From: Schauerella fraxinea
GTDB lineage: Bacteria > Pseudomonadota > Gammaproteobacteria > Burkholderiales > Burkholderiaceae_B
DNA length: 64,000 nt
Reading direction: 5' to 3'
Assembly: GCA_030849965.1 (NCBI GenBank)
Contig: JAVDKL010000001.1
Coordinates: 1,346,554 to 1,410,553 of the forward strand
Part shown: one piece after another, positions 55,395 to 64,000 of the stretch
Layout of the letters: each line of letters starts with the position of its first letter
Position numbering within the stretch: position 1 is the stretch's first letter
Notes under the pieces: generated by a model
Told to the model about the DNA's origin: nothing
Database searches by the model: none
Seen by the model: the letters and a program-made list of their open reading frames with translations, nothing else
Program-made: the position numbers and the translations under genes

Positions 55395-55428
55395 GAGGCT
55401 AGCCCCGCACATTGCGCGGCTAGCCTCT
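55395..55428 (+). terminator. Hairpin after the DUF2383 gene
   Basis: A perfect 10-bp stem gaggctagcc / ggctagcctc with a GC-rich loop, followed by ttcgctttt. Reasonable terminator with an interrupted T-tract. Confidence 0.65.
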
Positions 55429-55448
55429 TCGCTTTTCGGGATACTGCT

Positions 55449-56372
55449 TTGAGTCCTACTGCCTCGATTGCCGTCGGCACGGCGTCATGGACCGACAAGT
55501 CCTTGTTGGCCAGCAAGCGGTTCTACCCGCCAGGCGTGGGTACCGCCGAAGGGCGCCTGCGTTACTACACCACCCAATTTCCGCTGGTTGAAGTGGACGC
55601 GGGTTTCTATGCCATGCCCACCCCTGCGCGCAGCGTACTGTGGTGCGAGCGCACCCCACCGTCGTTCACCTTCAACGTCAAACCATTCCGCTTATTCACC
55701 GGGCATCAAACGCCGGTGAGCAGCTTGGACCCCGACATTCGCCGAGCCCTGCCGCCAGGGCTGCCGGCAACCGTATTTATCGATCAGGTGCCGCGCGACA
55801 TTGTGGATGAACTGTGGCGGCGCTTTCTGCTAAGCCTCGATCCTTTGCGCATGGCCGACAAGCTCGGGATGGTGCACTTTCAGTTTCCACCTTGGGTGCG
55901 CAACGACGCCCGCGGTCGTGCGCGCATTATCGATTGCGTCTCGCATATGGAAGACATGACCTCAGGCGTCGAGTTGCGTCATTACAGCTGGTTTGCATCT
56001 CCCGCCGCCACTGACAGTACCCTCGCCTTCGAACGCGAGCTGGGCGTCGTGCATACCGTAGTGGACAGCCCGCAAGGGTTCGACAACACCGTGCCGGATG
56101 TCTGGGCGACCACGCATCCTGAGCTGGCGCTAGTGCGCCTGCATGGCCGCAATGAAGCCGCCTGGCGTGCAACCGGTCCGGCGTCGTCGAGCCGCTTCAA
56201 CTACGACTATGCGCCGCACGAATTGGCGGAACTGGCCGAACGCGTTCGGCGGTTGGCGCACAACATCGAACGCACACACGTGGTCTTCAACACCAATTAT
56301 CAAGACCAAGGCATGCGCAACGCGAAAGGATTGATGTCCGCACTCGACGCATCATTGCTGCTCCCCACTTGA
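55449..56372 (+). CDS. DUF72 domain protein (second copy)
   Basis: 307 aa: IAVGTASWTDKSLLASKRFYPPG, VEVDAGFYAMPTPARSVLWC, FTFNVKPFRLFTGHQTP, KLGMVHFQFPPWV, VELRHYSWF and a C-terminal THVVFNTNYQDQGMRNA. It belongs to the DUF72/YecE family but differs strongly from the copy at 50277-51194, including the replacement of the usual CYFNN-like end by FNTNYQDQ. The start is TTG at 55449; no ATG exists upstream of the essential VGTASW strand, and GGGATAC precedes it. Confidence 0.85.
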   Translation: MSPTASIAVGTASWTDKSLLASKRFYPPGVGTAEGRLRYYTTQFPLVEVDAGFYAMPTPARSVLWCERTPPSFTFNVKPFRLFTGHQTPVSSLDPDIRRALPPGLPATVFIDQVPRDIVDELWRRFLLSLDPLRMADKLGMVHFQFPPWVRNDARGRARIIDCVSHMEDMTSGVELRHYSWFASPAATDSTLAFERELGVVHTVVDSPQGFDNTVPDVWATTHPELALVRLHGRNEAAWRATGPASSSRFNYDYAPHELAELAERVRRLAHNIERTHVVFNTNYQDQGMRNAKGLMSALDASLLLPT

Positions 56373-56474
56373 GAGAGGAACCGTTGTATGCACTCAAGCC
56401 CAGTCCCGCTAAAGCCCGATAAGCGCTCGCGTGCGGTTGCGCGATGCGTGCGTGATCGGTGACAAGCACAAGGC

Positions 56475-57299
56475 CTAAGCGCTCAATGCGGCCAAGGCAT
56501 CCGCGCTGTTGCGAGCCACTTTCAGCGTCAGCAGATCGTCCGCACGGGTTTTGCCCAGATTGATCGCGGCGATCGGCTTGCCGTCGGCCGCGGCAGACCG
56601 CACGAAGCGAAAGCCCGAATACACCATCAAGGAAGATCCCACGACGAGCACGGCTTGGGCACGCGCCAGTGCTGCCAGCGCGCGGTCCACCCGATCGCGC
56701 GGCACGTTCTCGCCGAAGAACACCACATCGGGCTTGAGGATGCCGCCGCATACCGGACACGGTGGCACATTGAAATCCGCGAAGTCGTCACGCTCGAGAT
56801 CGGCGTCGCCATCGGGCGCCTGCACCGCTTCCAGATGCACCCAATCGGGATTGGCCACTTCGAGCCACCCCTGAAAATCGTGCCGGTCGAAAAGCGAGTG
56901 GCACTGCATGCACACCACGCGATCGAGTCGGCCGTGCAGATCCACCACGTGGCGGCTGCCGGCGGATTCGTGCAAACCATCGACATTCTGCGTGACCAGC
57001 AATTCCACCTGGCCGCGTGCCTCCATCGCTGCGAGCGCGAGATGCGAGGCATTGGGTGACACCGAGCCGAAGCGACGCCAGCCGATCATGCTGCGCGCCC
57101 AGTAACGCGCCCGATCGATCTCGGCACCCATGAACTTCTGAAAATTCATGGGCGGCGGCCGCTTCCACTGGCCATCGCGATCGCGGTAGTCGGGGATGCC
57201 CGAATCGGTGCTCACCCCTGCGCCCGTCAAGACGAAGAGGCGCGGATAGCGCGAAACGAAATCGCGCAGTTGCGTGAGATCCTCAGACACTTCACTCAC
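56475..57299 (-). CDS. Sir2-family NAD-dependent protein deacylase (sirtuin)
   Basis: 274 aa. NAD-binding LTGAGVSTDSGIPDYRD (25-40), TQNVDGLHESAGS (103 on), catalytic His122 in VDLHG, zinc ligands Cys130/Cys133 (CMQC) and CPVCGG, then KPDVVFFGENVP and VVGSSLMVYSG. Removes acyl groups from lysines using NAD; the class II-like insert (PDWVHLEAVQAPDGDADLE) between the zinc cysteines resembles SIRT4-type sirtuins. GTG at 57299 has GGAG seven bases upstream and overlaps the end of the transporter gene by 8 nt, so the two are co-translated. Confidence 0.93.
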   Translation of the reverse strand: MSEVSEDLTQLRDFVSRYPRLFVLTGAGVSTDSGIPDYRDRDGQWKRPPPMNFQKFMGAEIDRARYWARSMIGWRRFGSVSPNASHLALAAMEARGQVELLVTQNVDGLHESAGSRHVVDLHGRLDRVVCMQCHSLFDRHDFQGWLEVANPDWVHLEAVQAPDGDADLERDDFADFNVPPCPVCGGILKPDVVFFGENVPRDRVDRALAALARAQAVLVVGSSLMVYSGFRFVRSAAADGKPIAAINLGKTRADDLLTLKVARNSADALAALSA

Positions 57300-58488
57300 C
57301 CAGAAACTCCGCCACGGCTTCCATACCCTCGATGTGATCGGCCACCACCTTGGCGATAAAGGCGATCGGAATGGACAGCAGCGTGCCCCAGATCCCCCAA
57401 AGCCACGTAAACAACAGCAGCACGACAAACACGGCAACGGCGTTCATCTTGGCGATCCGGCCGGACATCCAGGTGGTGACGACCACGCCGATCAGCATGG
57501 CGATCACAATCGAACTTCCCATGACCACCAATGCCGGGCCAACCTCTCCGAACTGCAGCATCGCGGCCACACCCGTGCCGATTGCCGTCAGCAGCGGACC
57601 GAAATACGGAATGATGTGCAAAGCGGCCGCCACCACCGCCCACGTGGCCGCGTTTTCCAGACCCAGCAGCCGAAACGCGCCCCACGAGAGCACGCCTAGC
57701 GCCACGTTCGTGACCAACATCATCATCATGTACATATGAATCGAATGGTTGATCTGATCGAGCATGTGCACACTGATCTTTTTCTGCGACAGCGACGTGC
57801 CGGCCACCTTCACGAATTTCCGCTTGAAGGTATTACCGGAAAGCAGCAGAAAGAACACCAAGAACAGCACCATCGTCGCCTGGCCAAGAAAGGTCGCCAG
57901 GCTGCCGGCCCCCGCGAGCAACATCGCTTCGAAGCCGCTGCCCTGGTCCACGATCACTCGCCGTGCGCCGGTGGCCTTGTTGGCCTCCTGGAACACACTG
58001 GCCGCGCCGCGCAATTTGTCGATGAATGAACCGTCGCCGCTGGCGAAACCGCCCAGCGTACGAGACACCTTGCTGGAAATTTCGGGCAGCGAATTGATGA
58101 TGCCGCTCACCTGATCCTGCATGACGTAGCCGACACCGCACAACACGCCGACGATGAACAGCATCACGATCAGCGTGCCAAGCACGCGCGGCACGCGACG
58201 GCGATCCATGAAGGCCACTGCCGGGTCGAGCGCATACGCAATCACAATGGCCATGACGATAGGCACCATGAATTCGGCCGCATATTTCAGCGCAAACAGC
58301 ACCGCCAGCACGGTAAGCGTGGCCAGACACGCCCCCCGCGCACTGATATGCGGCAGGGGATGGGACGTATCGGGGATCAACCCCGCCCGCTCGGCCGTGA
58401 CCGGCCTATCGGCAGCGACCGATTCTCTAACCTCGCTGTAGTCTTCGTCCGAAGACGGCGCAGGAAGGGTTGGCGCAGCATCAACCAC
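57292..58488 (-). CDS. AI-2E family (PerM-like) membrane transporter
   Basis: 398 aa, about eight predicted membrane helices. Residues ~45-100 hold the first two (TLTVLAVLFALKYAAEFMV...), and the conserved LLTAIGTGVAAMLQFG and LLFTWLWGIWGTLLSIPIAF occur towards the end, as in PerM/AI-2E exporters. Substrate unknown; the family name comes from one member. The start is GTG at 58488 with GGAG eight bases upstream; the longer frame to 58713 would overlap catalase coding sequence. It overlaps the sirtuin start. Confidence 0.88.
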   Translation of the reverse strand: MVDAAPTLPAPSSDEDYSEVRESVAADRPVTAERAGLIPDTSHPLPHISARGACLATLTVLAVLFALKYAAEFMVPIVMAIVIAYALDPAVAFMDRRRVPRVLGTLIVMLFIVGVLCGVGYVMQDQVSGIINSLPEISSKVSRTLGGFASGDGSFIDKLRGAASVFQEANKATGARRVIVDQGSGFEAMLLAGAGSLATFLGQATMVLFLVFFLLLSGNTFKRKFVKVAGTSLSQKKISVHMLDQINHSIHMYMMMMLVTNVALGVLSWGAFRLLGLENAATWAVVAAALHIIPYFGPLLTAIGTGVAAMLQFGEVGPALVVMGSSIVIAMLIGVVVTTWMSGRIAKMNAVAVFVVLLLFTWLWGIWGTLLSIPIAFIAKVVADHIEGMEAVAEFLGE

Positions 58489-58521
58489 AGTGTTTACTCC
58501 TAAGGGAACAGGGCCTGTTAA

Positions 58522-58549
58522 GCAAAAAACCGGCCCAAGGGCCGGTTTC
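58522..58549 (-). terminator. Intrinsic terminator of the catalase gene
   Basis: Stem aaaccggccc / gggccggttt with a 2-nt loop; read on the minus strand it is followed by TTTTTT. It lies ~80 nt after the catalase stop. Confidence 0.92.
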
Positions 58550-58627
58550 ACATCGCGGGCCTCGCCGCCGCGTGTCAGGAGATTCCCTGACACGGAGGCC
58601 GCGACCCCGCCGATTATCCCCGATCGA

Positions 58628-61030
58628 TCACACCAGCGGGGGATCGCTGTCGCGAACCGGGTGCCGATGCAAGGCCAGCGCCGAGATGAACTGCTTGGCT
58701 GCCGCCGAGGCATCCGCCGATGCTTTTTCCATCGGTACGATGATCAATCCCGGATCTTCGCTGCCGTCGGGCAGCTTGGGCGGGATGCCGGCCACGTCGA
58801 GCAGTTGCCGACCTGCACCCAGCGCGAGGATCGTCTTGCAGTGGCGGTACTGGTCGCGCACATACTCGACGATATGACCGTCGGACTGCAGATTGGTGAT
58901 CGCAGCTTCCCCATCGGGAATGATCAAGCCGTCGAACAGCACGGTCGGCGTGTTTTCCATCGATGCCATGGCGTCGAGCTTGTCGCCCTCTGCCGTGGTG
59001 ACGCCGCCCAGTCGCTTGCCGACCAGCAACGGCACGGCACCAGCGTCAACCAGTGCTTTCTGAAGCTGGGTCAGCGTTGCGCCATTGACGCCATCGGCGA
59101 CGAGAATCGCCACCTTGCGGGTGCGGATCTCGCCATCGCCCGGTCGCGCCGTCAACGACAACGCATGCGATTCGGTCACTTCGGGTGCGTTGGGTTGCTC
59201 AAGTACGCGCGGCAAGGCTGCCGGCACGTCCATCCCCAATCCATCAGCCACACGTTGCGCCAATTCAGGCGACACGTTGACCAACATCGCCAACACGCGC
59301 TCGCGAATCGCCGGCACCGTCAGCTTGCTCAGCTCGAAACGGAAGCCGCCCACGATGTGGTCTTTTTCCCAATCGGCCTGGCTGTTGAAGAACAACGTGG
59401 CCTGCGTGTAGTGGTCGGCAAACTTCTCGGGCTTACCGCGCACCTTGTCTTCCTGCACCGGTTGAGGGAACGACACGAAGCCTTTGGCACCCGCCTGGAA
59501 CGGGCAGCCGCCAGCCAATGAGTTCGGCTCATAAGCCACGCGGCCGCGATTGACGGTCTGACGATGCATGCCGTCGCGCTGGTTGTTGGCAACAGGTGCC
59601 AACGGCGAATTGATGGGGATTTCGTGGAAGTTCACGCCACCCAGACGGCTGATCTGCGTATCCGTATATGAGTGGATCCGGCCGGCCAGCAGCGGGTCGT
59701 TACTGAAATCGATACCGGGCACAACGTGCGCCACACAGAAGGCCACCTGCTCGGTTTCGGCGAAGAAGTTATCGGGGTTGCGGTTAAGCACCATCTTGCC
59801 CACGATCTTCACCGGCACCAGTTCTTCGGGAACGAGCTTGGTCGCGTCCAGAATATCGAAGCTGAAGCTTTCGGCCTGCTCTTCGGTAAAGATCTGCAGA
59901 CCCAGTTCCCATTCCGGATATTCACCGGCTTCAATCGCTTCCCACAGATCGCGGCGATGGAAGTCCGAATCGGCCCCCGAAATCTTTACCGCCTCATCCC
60001 ACACCAGGGAATGGGTGCCCAGTTTCGGTTTCCAATGGAACTTACAGAACACCGACTCGCCCGCTGCGTTGATGAGGCGGAACGTATGTACGCCAAAACC
60101 TTCCATCATGCGGTAGCTGCGCGGCAAGCCACGGTCCGACATCACCCACATCAACATGTGCGAGATTTCGGGCATCAGCGAAGCGAAATCCCAGAACGTG
60201 TCGTGCGCCGAGGCCGCCTGCGGCATCCCATGATGCGGCTCGGGCTTCACGGCATGGACCAGGTCGGGAAACTTCATGGCGTCCTGGATGAAGAACACGG
60301 GGATGTTGTTGCCTACCAGATCCCAGTTGCCTTCATCGGTGTAGAACTTGACCGCAAAGCCGCGCACGTCGCGCGCGGCATCGGTCGATCCGCGCTCGCC
60401 CGCCACCGTGGAAAACCGCACGAATACGGGCGTGATCTTGCCGGCTTCGGCAAACGGCGCTGCACGGGTGTATTGCGTGAGCGGCTCATAGGCTTCGAAG
60501 TACCCGTGTGCGGCCGAACCCCGGGCGTGAACGATGCGCTCGGGAATGCGCTCGTGGTCGAAGTGGGTAATCTTTTCACGCAGAATGAAGTCTTCGAGCA
60601 GCGTGGGGCCGCGCAAGCCTGCCTTCAACGAATTCTGGTTGTCGCCGATGGGCACGCCATGATTGGTCGTGAGCACCTGGCCGGACGCATCCGCGCGGCG
60701 CGTGTCCAGACTATCGATCGTGGCATTGGTGCCGATGGTGGGTTCGCCCGAACCGGTTTTCGCCGACGGATTGGATTCCGACAGCGTGCTGCCCGACACA
60801 TTGGCCGGCACGTCGACATGGGCGCCTTCAGGCGGGTTTACCGCATTCTCACGGCCAAACTCGCCCGGTTTGTTCGCATTGAACGGCATGCTCGCGACGG
60901 CGGCGTTGGTATCGGCCGCGTGCTGCACGAGCGGATCGTTGCTGGAACCCTTGGCCGGGGCTTTGGACGGGGCACTGCCGGTGTTTCGTGTGGCGGCCTT
61001 GTCGGCCGTGCCATTCGATTTTTTAACCAC
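58628..61030 (-). CDS. katE: Large-subunit (HPII/KatE-type) catalase
   Basis: Converts hydrogen peroxide to water and oxygen. 800 aa, clade 2 size. The distal haem site has His168 in [15 protein letters not shown] and Asn241 in [19 protein letters not shown]. The proximal Tyr is in [20 protein letters not shown]. The C-terminal ~150 residues form the class I glutamine-amidotransferase-like domain of HPII ([20 protein letters not shown]). The N-terminal ~110 residues are Ala/Ser/Asn-rich and longer than in E. coli. GTG at 61030 has GGAG seven bases upstream. Typically stationary-phase controlled; no regulator seen here. Confidence 0.95.
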   Translation of the reverse strand: MVKKSNGTADKAATRNTGSAPSKAPAKGSSNDPLVQHAADTNAAVASMPFNANKPGEFGRENAVNPPEGAHVDVPANVSGSTLSESNPSAKTGSGEPTIGTNATIDSLDTRRADASGQVLTTNHGVPIGDNQNSLKAGLRGPTLLEDFILREKITHFDHERIPERIVHARGSAAHGYFEAYEPLTQYTRAAPFAEAGKITPVFVRFSTVAGERGSTDAARDVRGFAVKFYTDEGNWDLVGNNIPVFFIQDAMKFPDLVHAVKPEPHHGMPQAASAHDTFWDFASLMPEISHMLMWVMSDRGLPRSYRMMEGFGVHTFRLINAAGESVFCKFHWKPKLGTHSLVWDEAVKISGADSDFHRRDLWEAIEAGEYPEWELGLQIFTEEQAESFSFDILDATKLVPEELVPVKIVGKMVLNRNPDNFFAETEQVAFCVAHVVPGIDFSNDPLLAGRIHSYTDTQISRLGGVNFHEIPINSPLAPVANNQRDGMHRQTVNRGRVAYEPNSLAGGCPFQAGAKGFVSFPQPVQEDKVRGKPEKFADHYTQATLFFNSQADWEKDHIVGGFRFELSKLTVPAIRERVLAMLVNVSPELAQRVADGLGMDVPAALPRVLEQPNAPEVTESHALSLTARPGDGEIRTRKVAILVADGVNGATLTQLQKALVDAGAVPLLVGKRLGGVTTAEGDKLDAMASMENTPTVLFDGLIIPDGEAAITNLQSDGHIVEYVRDQYRHCKTILALGAGRQLLDVAGIPPKLPDGSEDPGLIIVPMEKASADASAAAKQFISALALHRHPVRDSDPPLV

Positions 61031-61147
61031 GGGGAATCTCCGATTGCATTGACGTGCGGCCGATCGTGCTGGCCGTAACGTGGGGTAAGGCGGAAGCGCA
61101 AAGCACGCCTGGCCATTCAACCCCATACAGCAATCCTTGATCCCAAA

Positions 61148-61180
61148 GACAAGAGCGCCTCGCAAGCGGGCGCTCTTGTT
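61148..61180 (-). terminator. Probable terminator of galE
   Basis: Stem caagagcgcc / ggcgctcttg with a 9-nt loop, ~55 nt after the galE stop on the minus strand, with a short, interrupted T-tract (tcttt). Confidence 0.65.
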
Positions 61181-61234
61181 ACTTCTACATGCCGCCCGCG
61201 GCGCGTTGGCCGACGGCGTGCACGCGTTGTCGAC

Positions 61235-62311
61235 TCAGGCCGCGGCCACGGCCACTTCAAGCGCCGCCTGCGGCACCGCCACGTCATAACCTTGCGGATT
61301 GCCCTGCTGCCAGCGCCAACCATCGCGGCACATATCCGCCACGGTGCGCTGGGCCGACCACCCCAATAACGCCCGCGCCCGCGAAGAGTCGGCAAAACTG
61401 GAAGCTACATCGCCTGCACGGCGTGGCGAACTCGACCACGGAATCGGCACACCGGTGCTCTCTTCGAATGCCGCAATCAATTCCAGCACGCTGGTGCCCT
61501 GCCCCGTTCCCAGATTGATCGCCATGAAGCCGGGCTGCGCATGCACATAATTCGCCGCCGCCACATGGCCCCGCGCCAGATCCGCTACGTGCAGATAATC
61601 GCGCACGCCGGTGCCGTCCACCGTGTCGTAGTCGTCGCCGAAAACGCTCAGTTGCGCGCGCCGGCCAACCGCCACCTGCGTGAGGTAGGGGAACAGATTA
61701 TTGGGCGTATCGGCCGGGTTCTCGCCGATCAGACCACTCACGTGCGCACCGATCGGGTTGAAATAGCGCAGGGTGACCGCCCCGAACTCAGGGTCCGCAG
61801 CGCACAGATCCATCAACATATCCTCGACCATCGCCTTGGTGCGACCGTAAGGATTGTTGGGCGCCATCGGATGATCTTCACGCAGCGGCAAATGCTGCGG
61901 CACGCCGTATACGGTGGCCGAGGAGCTGAACACCATGCGCTTGACACCATGATCGCGCATCGCGTGCAGCAACTGCTGCGTACCGATGACATTATTGTCG
62001 TAATACTTGAGCGGATCGGCGACGGATTCGCCGACCGCCTTGCAACCGGCCAGGTGCAGCACGGCTTGAATGGGATCGCCCGCCCGGGCCCAGGCCGCCA
62101 TCACTGCGGCAACCGCACCGGGGGTGCGCAAATCGCCTTCCACGAACGGCACCGCAACGCCCGTGATTCGGGCGACGCGGTCCAATGCCTGCCTGCTGCT
62201 GTTGCTGAGGTTGTCGAACACCACCGGGCGAAAGCCTGCGGCGATGAGCTCGACCAACGTGTGCGTGCCGATATAACCGGCCCCACCCGTGACCAACAAC
62301 GATAACGACAT
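61235..62311 (-). CDS. galE: UDP-glucose 4-epimerase
   Basis: Interconverts UDP-glucose and UDP-galactose, supplying sugars for surface polysaccharides. 358 aa, extended SDR fold: VTGGAGYIGTHTLVEL for NAD, HLAGCKAVGES, SSSATVYGVP with the catalytic Ser/Thr, and YGRTK (Tyr-xxx-Lys). It ends with GWSAQRTVADMCRDGWRWQQ. GGAG six bases before ATG at 62311. It follows the phosphomannomutase homolog by 35 nt, and a tyrosine autokinase lies further upstream, consistent with an exopolysaccharide locus. Confidence 0.96.
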   Translation of the reverse strand: MSLSLLVTGGAGYIGTHTLVELIAAGFRPVVFDNLSNSSRQALDRVARITGVAVPFVEGDLRTPGAVAAVMAAWARAGDPIQAVLHLAGCKAVGESVADPLKYYDNNVIGTQQLLHAMRDHGVKRMVFSSSATVYGVPQHLPLREDHPMAPNNPYGRTKAMVEDMLMDLCAADPEFGAVTLRYFNPIGAHVSGLIGENPADTPNNLFPYLTQVAVGRRAQLSVFGDDYDTVDGTGVRDYLHVADLARGHVAAANYVHAQPGFMAINLGTGQGTSVLELIAAFEESTGVPIPWSSSPRRAGDVASSFADSSRARALLGWSAQRTVADMCRDGWRWQQGNPQGYDVAVPQAALEVAVAAA

Positions 62312-62346
62312 ACCGAACTCCAAGAATTAAAAACGACGCGGCACCG

Positions 62347-63765
62347 CTAGAACGGAAGTTCCAGATCGGGCGCCACGTTCAGTAGCTGTTTGCGAAACTG
62401 ACCCTGTATCCGAGCCAGCGCGCTTTCGCTGTCGCCCTCGAAACGAAACACCAGTCCAATACCTGAACGCGATGCCCGCGCCAGGCCAAATCCATCGGCG
62501 TAGTCCACGCGCAATCCATCGAGTGCCACAACCGATTGTGCGCCTTGAAAGGTGCCTTGCGCCTGTAGCCGCGCAACCAATGCGCTCTTCTCGTGTTCGG
62601 CACCGGGCAACCGGATCTCGGGCGTGGCGCAGGATTGCGGCAACGCATCGAGCAATGCCGACGCATCGTCCACACGCGAGACCAACTCGAGCAAACGTGC
62701 CGCGGCATAAAACGCGTCTTCAAAGCCGTACCACCGCTCGCGAAAGAACAGATGGCCGCACATTTCCCCGCCCAACAAGGCTTCGCCTGCCGTCATGGCG
62801 TGCCGTATCGCGCTGCGGCCGCTGGCGGCCATGAGCGCCGATCCGCCGTGGGCGGCGATATCGCGCGCCACGTTGCGGCTGCTTTTGACGTCGTACACGA
62901 TTTTAGCGCCCGGCTTGCGGGCCAAAAGGTCGCGTGCGAAGAGAATCAACTGCCGGTCGGGCCACACAATGCGGCCGCTTTTGGTGACCACACCCAGGCG
63001 ACTGCCGTCGCCGTCGAACGCCAGCCCCAACTCGCAGTCCGAATAACGCAGGCAATACACCAGATCCTGCAGATTTTCGGGCACGCACGGGTCGGGCAAA
63101 TGATTGGGGAACGCCCCATCCACCTCGGTGAACAATCCAACTGTTTCGCAGCCGATTGCGTCGAAAAACGGCGCGGCCACTGCACCGCACACGCCATTGC
63201 CGCAATCCACGGCGATCTTCATCGGCCGCCTGATCCGGATATCGGCCGCCACCCGCGTCAGATAGCACTGCAGCACGTTCATCGTGGTGCGATGGCCGGG
63301 TGTGCGCGTATCGTCTTCGGGCGACTCGAAATCGTCATGCAGTTGACGCCAGGTCGGCGCATCCGCCGGCTTGCCGTCAAACGCCAACTTGAAGCCGTTG
63401 TAGGTCGACGGCAACTGTCCGCCGGTGACGGCGACCGCCACATCGACGTCGTGCAACACGGCGGCGAACTGTGCCAACGGCGTGGGCGCCATGCCCACAT
63501 CGATCACATTCACGCCGCCGGCGCGAATCCCTGCCTGCAATGCCGCCGACAACTCGACACTGCTTGAGCGACCGTCGCGGCTCACCACGACAGCCCGGCT
63601 GTCCAGCCGTTGCGCCTGCCGCGCAACGGCTGAGCCGAGCCGATGCGCATATCGCGCATCGATCTCCGCAGGGAAGACACCCCGCACATCGAGCGCGTCC
63701 TGGCTCGATGATGAGGTTGGGAAAGCGACGCCGCGGCGGGCGTTCCGAAGCGGCGTCTGACGCAT
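62347..63765 (-). CDS. Phosphomannomutase/phosphoglucomutase homolog with degenerate active site
   Basis: 472 aa, alpha-D-phosphohexomutase fold over its whole length (DVRGVFPAEIDARYAHRLG, VSRDGRSSS, LVFRFEGDS near the end). The expected catalytic and ligand loops are altered: TGSHNP is TGGQLP (114-119, phosphoserine lost), DGDGD is DGDGS (251-255, one Mg ligand lost), TGHSxIK is SGRSAIR, GEMSGH is GEMCGH (sugar loop) and RASNTxP is RASRSGI (phosphate loop). It is uninterrupted, so it is probably a selected pseudoenzyme or a young loss. Start at 63765 is uncertain; 63801, overlapping the kinase gene, is possible. Neighbours are galE and a tyrosine autokinase. Confidence 0.82.
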   Translation of the reverse strand: MRQTPLRNARRGVAFPTSSSSQDALDVRGVFPAEIDARYAHRLGSAVARQAQRLDSRAVVVSRDGRSSSVELSAALQAGIRAGGVNVIDVGMAPTPLAQFAAVLHDVDVAVAVTGGQLPSTYNGFKLAFDGKPADAPTWRQLHDDFESPEDDTRTPGHRTTMNVLQCYLTRVAADIRIRRPMKIAVDCGNGVCGAVAAPFFDAIGCETVGLFTEVDGAFPNHLPDPCVPENLQDLVYCLRYSDCELGLAFDGDGSRLGVVTKSGRIVWPDRQLILFARDLLARKPGAKIVYDVKSSRNVARDIAAHGGSALMAASGRSAIRHAMTAGEALLGGEMCGHLFFRERWYGFEDAFYAAARLLELVSRVDDASALLDALPQSCATPEIRLPGAEHEKSALVARLQAQGTFQGAQSVVALDGLRVDYADGFGLARASRSGIGLVFRFEGDSESALARIQGQFRKQLLNVAPDLELPF

Positions 63766-63766
63766 G

Positions 63767-64000
63767 TCAGGTCGTCGTCGAGTAGTAGTCGGAACGCGCA
63801 TAGCGATAGCGACCGTACTTCGAGCGATAGCCCATTTTGCCGGGAACGAGCTTCAAACCGTTGAACAACACGCCTGCCACGGGCGCACCGGCCTGAGTCA
63901 AACGCTTCTCGGCTTCGCGAATCTCGCCCACGGTGTTCATGCCTTCACGCGTCACGATCATGACGGCAGCCGCATGCGACCCCACCACAGCCGCATCGGA
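63767..64000 (-). CDS. C-terminal end of a Wzc-like tyrosine autokinase (5' end outside window)
   Basis: 77 residues to a TGA at 63767. They read as the end of a BY-kinase domain (SDAAVVGSHAAAVMIVTREG, NTVGEIREAEKRLTQ, GAPVAGVLFNGLKL) followed by the Tyr-rich tail YRSKYGRYRYARSDYYSTTT (seven tyrosines), which is autophosphorylated in Wzc-type polysaccharide co-polymerases. It ends just at the start of the phosphomannomutase-like gene, so the two are probably in one operon. Confidence 0.85.
   Translation of the reverse strand, partial: SDAAVVGSHAAAVMIVTREGMNTVGEIREAEKRLTQAGAPVAGVLFNGLKLVPGKMGYRSKYGRYRYARSDYYSTTT

Noticed and set aside
1-64000. CRISPR array, prophage, insertion sequence, tRNA or rRNA
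   Set aside because: I looked for spaced direct repeats, integrase or transposase motifs, terminal inverted repeats and cloverleaf-like segments and found none; the repeats present are short tandem arrays without spacers.

Overview
The window looks like chromosomal DNA of a GC-rich betaproteobacterium of the order Burkholderiales, most like Alcaligenaceae (Bordetella/Achromobacter relatives). This rests on the gltA-sdhE-sdhBADC-gntR / mdh-prpBCD block, a Bug-type tricarboxylate receptor, a DUF2863 protein, an EarP/EF-P(Arg32) pair and a KKA-rich histone H1-like protein. No rRNA, tRNA, CRISPR array, phage or insertion sequence was recognised. The species call is inference.

Layout. 1-1.9 kb: the tail of an unknown gene, a 17-nt tandem repeat and an M20 metallopeptidase. 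2-12.8 kb: a central-carbon block, with gltA, sdhE, sdhB, sdhA, sdhD, sdhC and a GntR/UTRA regulator on the minus strand, diverging from mdh and prpB-prpC-prpD on the plus strand. 12.8-18.4 kb: small accessory genes (acetyltransferase, membrane protein, SEC-C protein, secreted Pro/Ala-rich protein) and a large MscS-type channel. 18.6-31.3 kb: acnB, a PhoX-like phosphatase, a GNAT enzyme, a TonB siderophore receptor, a Bug receptor and acnA. 31.4-34.8 kb: DUF2863, earP and efp. 34.8-40.7 kb: a two-component system whose response regulator carries a 1-nt frameshift, a TonB receptor and an MHS-type transporter. 41-48 kb: DUF1178 and a Yej-like peptide ABC operon. 48-58.5 kb: a nuclease, CorA, two DUF72 proteins, an H1-like protein, an UvrD-like helicase with a LexA box, a DUF2383 protein, a sirtuin and an AI-2E-type exporter. 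58.6-64 kb: large-subunit catalase, galE, a degenerate phosphomannomutase homolog and the end of a tyrosine autokinase. The last three look like the edge of a polysaccharide locus.

Working together. Citrate synthase, succinate dehydrogenase, malate dehydrogenase and both aconitases form most of a TCA cycle. PrpBCD plus the aconitases complete the 2-methylcitrate route for propionate. The most notable regulatory signal is a near-identical 19-21 bp inverted repeat (TCTTATAT-AAG-ATATAAGA). It occurs three times in the window: in the gntR/mdh divergent promoter, upstream of acnB and upstream of acnA. In each plus-strand promoter it lies just upstream of a plausible -35 box, and it covers the apparent -10 of gntR. 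I infer that the GntR protein controls a TCA regulon through this site.

Other notable points are the frameshifted response regulator, low-complexity insertions in EarP and in the ATP lid of the histidine kinase, a phosphomannomutase homolog that has lost residues in every catalytic loop, an SOS box at the helicase start, and several minisatellite-like repeats.
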